DNA of 23,691 nucleotides from positions 967 to 24,657 of the forward strand of contig JH152678.1 in NCBI GenBank assembly GCA_000226015.1, given 5' to 3'. A model generated the notes under the pieces. It was not told the DNA's origin. It did no database searches and saw only the letters and a list, made by a program, of their open reading frames with translations. This DNA is from Mnemiopsis leidyi (taxonomy: Eukaryota; Ctenophora; Tentaculata; Lobata; Bolinopsidae). The position numbers and the translations under genes are program-made. Positions 9,374 through 18,653 of this stretch are shown piece after piece (the stretch's first letter is position 1; every line of letters starts with the position of its first letter).

Positions 9374-12300
9374 ATGGGAACAATGCCAAGCCGGAGGCGG
9401 AGAGAAAGCTACCCAACGACACGTGATCAAGAACAAGAAACTGCCGGTCCGAGAGAAGCTACAGCGGATCCTGGACCCGGGAACTCCAGTGCTGGAGTGG
9501 GGCCGCCAAGCCGGACTAGACCTCCGATACGGTGATGTGCCGTGTGCGGGAAGTGTGGGGGTTGTGGGCGTGGTCGGGGGTGTTCTCACTATGATCATGG
9601 CGAGCGACGCCACCGTCAAAGGTAAGAAATCGATCGAACATCTATAGTTATATGAAGCACTGAAGATTTTGTCGTTTCTAGAGTCTAGAATGTGGGCTTG
9701 GTGCCGGATGGCGCATGTTTTTGGTAACTTAATCCTGAAATAAAGTGAGAAATGCTGCATATTAGTTATTTGATACTCATTAAATCCAAACTGAATAGAA
9801 AAAGTATCAGCGATCCCATCACTCGAGTATCATCATCTATATGCCAACATCTCCTCAATTAAATGATTCCTCCAGGAGGTACAGTATTCCCGATCACTCT
9901 GAAGAAGCAGCTGCGAATGCAGGACATTGCCAACAAGTTCAACTTACCCTGCTTGTTCGTGGTGGACAGCGGGGGAGCTTATCTTCCTGAACAGGTGGGA
10001 TAAGTTTCTTTCTTGACAATCTCTAATACTTCCTAGGTAGCAAACAATACATTTCTTTACTCCTTTCTTCACCACGTGGTACTTAGGTTGCTTACTTCAC
10101 AGATTCCAATGCACTACTAACGTATCGAGGACGTATATTCAGGTGTCTGAGCTGGGACTGGCTTAGTGTGTCTTCATCACATACCCGCTAAACAAGCATT
10201 GTTGCTGCACTATTATATAAAGTTGTCCTGTTAATTCCAAAATTTTCAGGCTAACATATTTATAGAGGGCGGGAAGTCGTTTTACAAGCAAGCTGTTATG
10301 GCTGCCAAAGGTCTACCACAGGTACATATTTCCATTTTCAAGGTTTATTGAACGCTCCAAACGCGTAAATTTTGTCACGAAATCCGGTATTAACAATGTT
10401 TATTTTTTCGCTCAGTATTTAACAGCCCAGGCCGACTGTGGATTCTGTATTTAAAAAAAAGTCTTAATTCATTTATTTTATTTAGAATAACTCACCGACA
10501 ACGACAAACTACAATAAGTAACATCTCGGTAACAAAATGAGGCGCCTTGAAAATTTTATCTTAGTGAACAATTTAGCAATTTCACGGACAAGAACGGTAC
10601 GTTTATTCAAGATGTTACTGAACCTTTGGCTAAGGGTCTGTTGCCCTTGTAAGCGACAAGCTTTTCCATAATGCATTGTTCACCTTTTATATTGATCTCT
10701 TTCATCTTTGTTACCTTAGTCACAATGGCCAGCTCTAATTGATTACTTGGTATGTAAAGAATAAGATCAAAAGTGTAAACATTCGGTTGAGTCCACAAAA
10801 TCGCTCCTTTATTTCGAGGAGCACGTGCAATACAGTTTTAATGTAAAGGCTTTCGATCAAATGTGCTAGGAGTTTACCAGAACTCCAAAAGTCATGGTGC
10901 TAACTTTCGGTCTTATTACTCGGCCTCTGAAAATCTAATTCGCAAAATTCTTTCGGGGATGCTTTAGAAAAGTCGCATTCGAGGAATCAATAAATTTAGG
11001 GATTAAGTCGATGTTCTACTTTTAATACTTGGATCACGTGGACAGATCGTCTTAAGCTTTTGTTTGGTCCATCAAAATGCGTTTCCCAGTAAAACGAAAA
11101 ACGAATCCTCTGAAAAAGTATTTTGCATAAAAAAATGATCCAGGTTTCTAACCTTGAACACGCCCTGATTTGAGATAAGATAACAAGTTTTTCCCTTATT
11201 ATGTTTGAGACGGGTGCAATTCTTAGTTTGAGTACATTAGAAATCGTTTGTCGAATAAAAACCTGGGCTTCGGTTAAATAACTTGAGATATATGTGCCGG
11301 AAATCAGGAAAATTTATTGGACATGGCCATAGTGGCCAACATTTTTAAATAGTAGATATCATTCACCTAGAGTGAGCCTCAGCTGATTAAGCGAAACCTT
11401 ATCTTCGACGGCCCCAATGTGAATATGGTTTGGCCACCGTGTGTTGGATATCCGTATATAGCCTAAATATTTATAGTTTATACGATGTAAAACAAAAATG
11501 CCGCTTGCCCCTTTAGGAGCGCTGTAACATAAACTTGCTTACTTGTATAAACCGTTACACCTGAAAGTTGACAATCCCCCTCTCCAGATATCGCTGGTGT
11601 GCGGTTCGTGTACGGCCGGAGCAGCCTACTCCTCCGTCATGCCCTCCCACTGCGTTATCATGAAGGGTATTGGAAGTCTTTACCTTGCTGGCCCTCCTCT
11701 TGTGAAGGTATTGTTATTATGTTTTTTGTTTATCCTGTACACTTTTATGATTTTCTTACTTACTGTTCAAAATACTTCAAAGCTAGTCCCTAGATTTTTG
11801 CCAGCCCGACTCTTATCTTAAAACGAATTTAAAATTTAAATTCTGACATTTCACATTCTTCAATTTCTCAAAGTTGATGATATGATTGTTGGGAAGCCGA
11901 GAAAGGAATTCTTATATTTGCCCTTCTCTCCGGCCCTGCAACAAGTCTCCCTCTACTTGTCCAATATCCCGCCCTGCAAAAAGTCTCTCTCTACTTGTCC
12001 CATATCCAGGCGGCGACAGGCGAGGAGGTGAGTGCCGAGGAACTAGGCGGGGCAGACCTGCACTGTCGGGTGTCAGGTAGCACTGACTACTACGTCGAGG
12101 GGTATGACGAGGCTATTCAGACAGTCAGGGATATCGTCCATCTCCACTCAGATCTGTTCCCGGGTAGGTCATTGCTGTTTTCTGTTTAGTTATTGTTACA
12201 GTTAAAACGATCTGGCCTAACGATTCTCTTCCTCTGAATTATATTTATAGCATGTCACATTGCCACGGTCAGGATCTTTGTCATGAGGACCGCAGCCATG

Positions 12301-12529
12301 ATTTTCGTCTGCGGAAATTGCTTGTTTGTTCAATCTCTATTCATATAGGTTTGCTATAGCAATACTTGCTCTATTTATTGATCCTAAAACTGTACTTTTC
12401 GATTCAGCTCCAAAAGGTTGGTGTGACAGAGTAGAAGAGAAGTGTTCCTTCACATCAGACGTATCTCAGGTTTGCCTTCACAGATTTTCATTTTCAACTA
12501 AAAACTTTTATTTAACTTTTCTTGAATAA
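9374..12529 (+). CDS. Methylcrotonoyl-CoA carboxylase beta-like, N-terminal carboxyltransferase half only
   Basis: Proposed exons are 9374-9621, 9876-9994, 10250-10321, 11588-11707, 12010-12163 and 12408-12529, with consistent phases (1, 0, 0, 0, 1). Visible family blocks in order: [22 protein letters not shown]; a glycine-rich VVGVVGGV strand; ANDATVKGG-type [33 protein letters not shown]; the acyl-CoA oxyanion segment [32 protein letters not shown]; and [13 protein letters not shown]. In the intact mitochondrial enzyme this is the acyl-CoA-binding N domain of the beta subunit in leucine breakdown. The second domain, which holds the biotin-carboxylate site, is absent: the last exon adds an unrelated Cys-containing tail ([14 protein letters not shown]) and stops at 12527-12529, with AATAAA at 12757-12762 and 12812-12817. 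The first exon(s) were not found. The exons carry no stops or frameshifts, so this is either a truncated expressed paralogue or a young partial duplicate. Confidence 0.75.
10322..11587 (+). other. Large intron of the carboxyltransferase-like gene
   Basis: This 1.27-kb AT-rich intron is bounded by CAG|GTACAT and a CTCTCCAG acceptor. I see no extra exon of the family and no recognisable transposon in it. An open frame at 10607-10798 on the minus strand has no family features. Confidence 0.5.
11933..12009 (+). repeat. Two-copy 38-bp tandem repeat ending at a splice acceptor
   Basis: Two direct copies begin GCCCTGCAA at 11933 and 11971. They differ at a few positions, and the second runs into the CATATCCAG acceptor of the exon at 12010. 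Both copies contain the pyrimidine-rich tract (TCTCYCTCTACTTGTCC), so the duplication doubles the polypyrimidine signal. The first copy ends CCAATATCCCG and has lost the AG. Confidence 0.7.
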
Positions 12530-13130
12530 CTCCTAGCATAGCAACATTTTATACACATGAGAAGGTAGAATTGTTATAAGTGGACATTGTGGCATTGTGG
12601 CACGGTGCAATAATCAACGTCGACATTCTTTAGCTTCAGGATTGACATTCTTTTCTCAACTAGAAAGTTCACGCTTGAAATCGTATTATTTCTTCTTTAG
12701 TATCTCAACTCTTATTTTCATCTGTGCTGTATTTCAAATCATAATTAATCGTAACCAATAAAATAATGTAAATTGTAGGTTCCATCAAAAATGTTGATTG
12801 ATTTTAATAGAAATAAAAACTATTGTCTTAAATCATTTTCTGTAAATTCTGGGTTGATCGCGCAGATCACACGAGAAAGTTTAGCACGATTTTGTTGACA
12901 CACCGGTAAATCCGTGACTGAGCAGTGTTCTGCAAACAGGCTAATTGTTGTTTTATTCGTCTATTGTGACACAAAGCTACGCTTCATTGTGCACCTCTTA
13001 ATCTTAATATCTGGGCTTTTGTGGTGTTCTAAAGTCTGAAATGTTGCTTCAGAGAATATCTTTTATCTCTTTTTTTGTGGAATATCAACTTTCCATACCA
13101 ATAAATTGACGACATACAATAAATTACAAT
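12530..13130. other. 3' flank of the carboxyltransferase-like gene up to the mobile element
   Basis: This AT-rich stretch has AATAAA hexamers at 12757-12762 and 12812-12817 that fit the 3' end of the gene on the left. No exon matching the missing second carboxyltransferase domain was seen here, nor in the rest of the window on the plus strand. Confidence 0.5.
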
Positions 13131-13442
13131 CGCTTGGCCTAACTGGACGCTTGGCCTAACGCCTAATCATGCACTTTAGGCCAAGCGTCCAGTTAGGTCA
13201 ACAGACCGTTTAGCGGTCGCTTGGCCTAATTTATTTCTTAATTTGTATTCAATGTCAATTGAATAAAAATTAGGCCAAGCGACCGAGGTCGCTTGGCCTA
13301 ACACAGTTTGATATACATGCCTGAACACGATTGCGATGTGACCCGTTACCGTGGGCGTATCAAGCAGGGGCAAAGCTTCTATTCTGGGCTGCAAGTTCGA
13401 TTAACAAGCTGTAACAGGGTGAATCGCTAACAAGATACCACG

Positions 13443-13450
13443 ATATATAA
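13443..13450 (+). promoter_or_regulatory. TATA box of the element's internal gene
   Basis: TATATAAG lies 63 bases before the ATG at 13506, with a CACCATCGCATTCAC stretch about 25-40 bases downstream that could contain the transcription start. This is the only clear TATA-plus-ATG arrangement in the window, and it belongs to the transposon gene. Confidence 0.5.
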
Positions 13451-13505
13451 GGGGTACAGATCACCTTGACACCATCGCATTCACTACTACTCTTCTACTA
13501 CAGCT

Positions 13506-13817
13506 ATGGCAGCTAATCTTCAGTTTGTTCCTGTACGCAACTCTGGATCCCAGAACCCCATCCTCAACGGCTTCCGCTTTATTCTCAACAGAAGAAAAGA
13601 CGACGCAACCTACTGGAAATGCTCCCTCTTCAGAACCGGATGCTCCGGACTACGAGCTAGCTATACACAACGCTGTAGCAGAGGTCTACCCTTCCTCAAC
13701 TCGCCGCGCCTGTTTCTTCCACCACAATTGAAGGCCCTCTTCAAACACCTACGACAAGCAGACCTCCCATGGACGAGTACCTTGTTCCAGACTCTTGTAC
13801 CAGTTAATTCAGATTGA
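13506..13817 (+). pseudogene. FLYWCH zinc finger fused to a broken MULE transposase fragment
   Basis: The frame from ATG 13506 encodes a FLYWCH-type finger at residues 18-50 (LNGFRF, then YWKC with Trp37 and Cys39, then Cys46). The C-terminal His pair is lost. From about 13648 the family signal moves to the neighbouring frame (DYELAIHNAVAEVYP, then RRACFFHH), the part of MULE transposases around the late catalytic region and its C..H box. Near 13729 it returns to the first frame (KALFKHLRQADLPW). The core of the DDE domain between finger and box is missing. So the gene has an internal deletion and at least two frame changes, and makes no working transposase. An AATAAA lies at 13860-13865, inside the element. 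Confidence 0.75.
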
Positions 13818-14388
13818 TATTTATTTTACCAGCTATATGCCTTGCTTTCTTTTCATTATCAATAAAATTTCAAAATTATCTTCAAAAATTTAAAAATTAT
13901 CTTCAAAAATGTATAGTCTTAAGGTCAACCATCATGGAAAGGACGCTTGGCCTAAAAACAAAGTAAAAATATTTTAGGACAAGCGTCCTTGCAGAGGCTT
14001 GGCCTAAGAATAAATTGAAAAAACTTTTAGGCCAAGCGACCGAAATTTTAGGTACAAATTGTTAGGCCAAGCGTCCAGTTAGGCCAAGCGTCCAGTTAGG
14101 CCAACAGACCGGCTACTACTTGAAGTAGTGGCAACCTAATCCTCTTCAACATGGTTTTGTTCTTAAGTTCATTCAACTCAGTCACATTATCACTTAAAAT
14201 GAAGGTGGACGCTTTAGTGCACGTAAGCGATGGGCATTGACGATTGGATATTGAGTAAGGATTAGTTGGTCCGCTTTCCCGGCTGAACATTTTTTATAGT
14301 ATAGTGACAGGCGACAGCTCCATTTAATCTTATTCCATAAAATTGTACTCGCAAACCTATTGATAATTGTGCTACAACATTACCAGCT

Positions 14389-15321
14389 ATGACAACAGTG
14401 ACACTCTCGGACAATGTCTTAAGGGAAGCGACCTTGACTATCAGCTGTCTGATGACCTTATTTGGTGCTACTGGAAATACTTTCTCGCTCTACTTCTTCC
14501 TCAGCCGTGTGGACCTAACGGGCCGGCCAGCAAGGAACCGTGACTCCGCCACTTCGCAGCTCTTTGTTTCTTTAAACTGCTTCGATCTCCTCGTGTGTGT
14601 TTCCTGTTTCTCTATCTCCTTATACAAGTTGATTCTTCCCGATGAAGATGACCTATTTCATAATATCATGGACGCGATTTTCTTCCTCGCTGAAGAAATG
14701 ACCTACTTTATAGTATGTTTGCTTTCTATTAGGAGGCTTATAAACCTTGTCTGGCCACTGTATTTGGTCAATAAGATGTCAATGAATATAGCAATAGTTA
14801 TCTTTACTCTATTGTTGATATTATTGGAGCTTCTACATTGGACGCTTATGAGTGGATTTAAAAATATGGTGGACTTAGTGGATAGAGTTCGAAGCCTAAT
14901 CCGTCTCCTTTTAATCTTGATCATAATCTTCTCAAGCATCATGAGTTTCATAAAACTCAACCGATCTTACACTCAGCACCATCACAAGCTGATACGATAC
15001 GCCACTGTCACGACCGGAATACTTGCAACTATCTTCTGTGCCTGCAATACCGCTCCCATGATCGCATCCGGATTTTATGCTTTCCATCAGGCCGGAAAAA
15101 AATCCGTTTCCCGCGAGCTACATTACGCGTTTTTTCACGTGCTGGTTCCCTTAAACTCGACTTGCAATCCGCTCGTGTACCTGAGTAGACGAGCTGATAT
15201 GCGAAGTTTTTTTCTAGAAAAGTGGGGAAATTTATCAGGAAGATTTCGGTGTGTGTGCTCTCAAGCCGGTGATATTATGCAAGAGAAGAATACTGTTAAG
15301 CGAGATCAGTCCTCATGCTAA
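14389..15321 (+). CDS. Divergent rhodopsin-like (class A) GPCR, single coding exon
   Basis: A 310-residue protein with seven hydrophobic segments at about 16-38, 57-82, 93-116, 132-153, 168-188, 205-230 and 235-257. Landmarks are GN (29-30) in TM1; SLNCFDLL with Asp66 in TM2; RRL (115-117) in place of DRY, keeping Arg116, followed by the VWPL pattern; and a canonical NPLVY at 250-254 in TM7. Unlike most class A receptors it lacks the Cys before TM3 and a matching loop-2 Cys, and TM6 lacks CWxP (it has CACNTAP instead). The loop between TM4 and TM5 is very short. The basic loop after TM1 (DLTGRPARNRD) is unusually long. No ligand can be proposed. Its start is 278 bases after the mobile element, so the promoter may lie within or next to that insertion. 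Confidence 0.8.
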   Translation: MTTVTLSDNVLREATLTISCLMTLFGATGNTFSLYFFLSRVDLTGRPARNRDSATSQLFVSLNCFDLLVCVSCFSISLYKLILPDEDDLFHNIMDAIFFLAEEMTYFIVCLLSIRRLINLVWPLYLVNKMSMNIAIVIFTLLLILLELLHWTLMSGFKNMVDLVDRVRSLIRLLLILIIIFSSIMSFIKLNRSYTQHHHKLIRYATVTTGILATIFCACNTAPMIASGFYAFHQAGKKSVSRELHYAFFHVLVPLNSTCNPLVYLSRRADMRSFFLEKWGNLSGRFRCVCSQAGDIMQEKNTVKRDQSSC

Positions 15322-15920
15322 CTATTTTATTTCTAAATTAATTTATGTTATTCAATTCAATTGAACTGAAAGTAACATTTACAAAGCTAAAATCAAAAAT
15401 GGTTCGTCCATGAGATTTTCAAATATAGAAGTAGAACGTTATTAATAATTTACTCAAAAAACGATTTATTCAGCGTATCTCAGAGGACAGCTTAACTTTT
15501 TACAGTCCTGTTTATGCTATACAATATACTCCCTTTCCTGGACATTATACTTAAATATAAAACTCAAAACTCATATTGTTCTCGTTTTCCATTCACGTAT
15601 TACAGTCTCCTGAATCTTTTACTATTTGGAAGGAGTTGAAGTTTAAATTTAGTTACATCTTCTTGTAGATTCGCTTTGCTTTGGTCCCCTTGGGTGAGTC
15701 AAGATGCTGAAATTACAAGTTTTAACGAATCTAGAACCTAGTAATTTGTAATTTTAGTCTGAGTTTTTCTAGTCCCTATCAAAACTGTGCTTATATGAAC
15801 ATATAAGAGACAGTAAAATGTAAAAATTTTGAACACGGATGTTTACGAAAACAAAATTTTGTGCTATTTTGCAAAGCATCTGCCAACAATTCTAGACCGA
15901 CAAAATTCCGGTTCCATTTT
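15322..15920. other. Convergent 3' flanks of GPCR and FABP genes
   Basis: The two genes on either side converge here. TTTATT at 15465-15470 is an AATAAA on the minus strand and would fit the FABP 3' end, giving an untranslated region of about 450 bases. I see no coding similarity in this stretch. Confidence 0.45.
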
Positions 15921-18641
15921 TTACACATTCCAGAAAGCTAGAGGATATTCGGTATAATAACTGAACACAGTATTTATACTACTGTTTTCACTGACCAGAA
16001 CCATGGTATTCTCGTCCTGTAACTCCCTTGTCAGAGTGTAAGTAAAGTCTTTAGATTTGTGTATTTCTTTTATCTTGTCCCCGTCCCATTCCGTGCTTAC
16101 CTGTATCACACAGGTTAGACCTCTACAGTGTCCTCCTGTATACTTATGGTAGGTTGATAAGGACAAATATTTTTGTTTGCTGTTGGCCAAATTTCAAGTA
16201 ATTATGTATGGGTGCTGCAGATTCGATTGAATAATTTTGATTCAGATATGTTGTGGTACATAGTCGAGGTAATGTTTATGTCCATTAAAGTTTCTCTCCT
16301 ATCCTGTAAAATTCCGAGCAGAACCTAGCATGAGCTGAATGGTTGATGCAGGGTTGATGTATGGTTTATGTATGGTTTATGTATGGTTGATGTACGGTTG
16401 ATTTACGGTTGATGTAGGGTTGATGTATGGTTGATGTATGGTTGATGTATGGTTGATGTACGGTTGATGTACGGTTGATTTACGGTTGATGTTTGGTTGA
16501 TTTACGGTTGATGTATGGTTGATGTATGGTTGATTTACGGTTGATGTAGGGTTGATGTATGGTTGATGTAGGGTTGATGTACGGTTGATTTAGGGTTTAT
16601 GTAGGGTTGATGTATGGTTGATGTAGGGTTGATGTACGGTTGATTTACGGTTGATGGATGGTTGATGTAGGGTCGATGTACGGTTGATATAGGGTTGATG
16701 TATGGTTGATATAGGGTTGATGTATAATTGATGTACGGTTGATGTAAGGTTGAAGGAGTAATAACCTCAGCTGTATCCCCAGTAACTTCCTGCTCGGTGA
16801 ACGAACCCCCGACAGTGTACTCCTGCTGTTTGCCTTTCTGACCTGAACATTGGATCATTTTACAATTTACAAGTTATCATTAGGCACCATCTTGTTTTAG
16901 CTATAGGCATTACAAGTTAATATTTCTTCTAAACATTGCTAATTAACATTAGAAGTTAACATTACTAGTTGAAATTACTAGTTAACATTGTTAGTTAACA
17001 TTGCTAATAAACATTAGTAGTTAACATTACGAGTTAAAATTGCTAGTTAACATCGTTAGTTAAAATTTCTAGTTAACATTAAAGGTAAAAATTGCTAGTT
17101 TTCATTACATGTTAAAGTTGCTAGTTAACATTGCCAGTTAAAATTACAAGTTAACATTGTCAGTTAACACTGCTGATGTGATTGCTAGTCATGTGCATAT
17201 GTGCATATATCACTATGTATAGTGATATGACGATAGGTCATTGGTGTAATCATCTAAATCCAACTCAGATTCAGTATACCTTTCAATAGACAAACATACC
17301 TTTTAGTGGACAAAGTTTAGTTGTTTATTTTACAAGTCCACACTCCGTGTTTCAACGTTTCTTGAATTTTAATCAAAGAAAGAAGCCGTCAAGACGATAG
17401 TGGTTTTAAGAATTAAGTTATGGAGATTTCAGAATACATAGAAACCTTATATAGTATGGCATTAATTTGCATCGAATGCCTCGATGTGGTTGCTATAGGG
17501 ACTTGTTTTTTTTGATTCGGCTACATAGATTATATGAACATACTATTAGGAATCCACAACACATAGACACTCAATTTTTCACGTGTCAGTGCAAATGCAA
17601 AATGCAATTATGCTTCCGATGCAAACATGGCTACTAAGGAAAACTCACTAGGCATTTTTTGTACCTCAGACTTGGGCAGCAGGCTTAGAGCTAATTGTAC
17701 TCCGCCTAATCGTGTTAAAGATCGATCATCGTCATTTGAATTGTTTGTTTTGTATACTTAATGGAAACATGGTGCACTAAAATTTTATCACCTATCAACT
17801 GTTACTATGAACAGTAACCTGAACTGAGTGTTTCTATAACAGTTACATGTCGCTATGACATGTGACCTCTTGCTATAAAAAGTTACTTATTGCTATAAAT
17901 AACGTGTTACCAATGGTAACCGAAAAAAACATGCCATACCTTATATCTTACCTGTTGCAATGACGTTTACAGACATTTTGTCGCCGTCTTGCACTATGTG
18001 ATGCTCTGAACTGACCATCTTTGCCGCCTGTCTCTTCAACATCCCCACATCTGAAAAGTAATTAAGTTGGCTTTTCCGTCTCATTCCCTACTAGTTCATT
18101 ACCTTCGCTCTTAAGTCTGAACTGTTATCGCAACTTATCAAAAATTGATTGAAATGCTGAAAATTCAATAAGAGAAAAATATGCCACGTCAGTGGACCGC
18201 TGGTACCTATAGTGATAAGATAAGTAATAATTCATCGTTTTTCTTTCAGAATTAATAAAGATGTGATCAAGACTGAAATGTTTTGACACAACCTGTAGAT
18301 CAATAACATGAATAAGAATATTTTCTCATCAAATTGAAACGCCAGGCTAACTAGATTCCAAAATCTAGTTATCTCGTAAACTGCAAACATCTGGATACTG
18401 CGTATCATAGCTATGATCTATGACCCAAAAGCCTCAGGGTTATCATCTTATTGCCGATTGATAAATTTTAATTAAAATATCTATGTAACTGTGTGTAACG
18501 TCGAGTAATGACTTGTGTTTTGTTCACATTTGTGTCTAGTTGTTCCAGTTGAGTCTTGCTATGAAACCTACCGATTCCTTTCAGGAAATCTTCGAAATTT
18601 TCAGATTTGTGCAGTTTCCATTTACCAGTGAAGTTCGCCAT
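15921..18641 (-). CDS. Intracellular fatty-acid-binding protein (FABP/iLBP family), four exons
   Basis: Reading on the minus strand: exon 1 18641-18572, exon 2 18050-17952, exon 3 16842-16766, exon 4 16100-15921. This gives 426 nt, about 141 residues. Exon 1 starts MANFTGKWKLHKSENFEDFL, the diagnostic N-terminal strand and helix of the family. Exon 2 has MLKRQAAKM and then the strand pair HHIVQDGDKMSVNV. Exon 3 gives YTVGGSFTEQE, matching the F..G..FEE segment. Exon 4 gives TEWDGDKIKEIHKSKDFTYTLTREL, matching the usual LEGDKL...TRELxDG, and a tail about ten residues longer than typical. Phases fit at all junctions (1, 1, 0). Exons 1-3 total 246 nt, the same as exons 1+2 of vertebrate FABP genes, so the first and third introns sit at ancient positions and the second is extra. 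The protein would carry fatty acids in the cytosol. The exon 3 donor (GAG|GTTATT) is weak. Confidence 0.85.
16339..16754. repeat. Minisatellite with a 10-bp unit (GGTTGATGTA)
   Basis: About 41 head-to-tail copies of GGTTGATGTA vary mainly at the last three bases and at one G/T position (GGTTTATGTA, GGTTGATTTA). It lies in the FABP intron between exons 3 and 4 and ends about 12 bases from the proposed exon 3 donor. Because three units equal ten codons, the minus strand stays open through much of the array (HQPYINPTST-type repeats), so unspliced reading from exon 3 would append a long repetitive tail. Confidence 0.95.
16910..17174. repeat. Degenerate minisatellite with a 13-bp unit (TAGTTAACATTGC)
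   Basis: About 18-20 diverged copies of a 13-bp unit centred on GTTAAC(A/C)ATTGC are present. It lies in the FABP intron between exons 2 and 3, only about 70 bases from exon 3. Its unit is unrelated to the neighbouring 10-bp array. It is followed by a short palindromic patch (GTGCATATGTGCATAT and TATCACTATGTATAGTGATA). Confidence 0.85.
17797..17921. repeat. Degenerate ~20-bp repeat of GCTATnnnn...GTTAC motifs with hairpins
   Basis: Five diverged copies of a unit built from (G/T)CTATRA followed by GTTAC or GTAAC are present, several of them self-complementary (ACATGTCGCTATGACATGT; GTTACCAATGGTAAC). It lies just downstream of FABP exon 2 in minus-strand orientation, inside the intron. Confidence 0.5.
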
Positions 18642-18653
18642 AGGACAGCCGGA

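Larger units (their letters stand above)
13131..14111. mobile_element. Non-autonomous foldback-type DNA transposon with MULE/FLYWCH core
   Basis: A 30-bp perfect terminal inverted repeat joins 13131-13160 and 14061-14090; it begins CGCTTGGCCTAACTGGACGC. The ends hold many copies of the 10-mer CTTGGCCTAA in both orientations (about six between 13131 and 13300, about seven between 13940 and 14105), so each end can also fold on itself: 13214-13284 and 13941-13988 are two such hairpins. A 28-base direct repeat with one mismatch (13181-13208 and 14084-14111) also links the ends. The centre carries a transposase remnant. No clear 8-11-bp target duplication is visible at 13131/14090, so the true outer borders are uncertain. 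It lies between the carboxyltransferase-like gene and the second GPCR. Confidence 0.8.

Noticed and set aside
7581..15316. Shared 13-mer GATCAGTCCTCAT at 7581 and 15304, near both GPCR gene ends, as a common regulatory site
   Set aside because: A few shared 13-mers are expected by chance in 24 kb, and the two genes are on opposite strands, so the site is not in the same transcript sense.
16535..16858. 107-codon minus-strand frame as a repetitive protein gene
   Set aside because: Its first part is FABP exon 3 and its second part is the 10-bp minisatellite; it is open only because the unit lacks stops in that frame. Kept as a possible intron-retention product, not as a gene.
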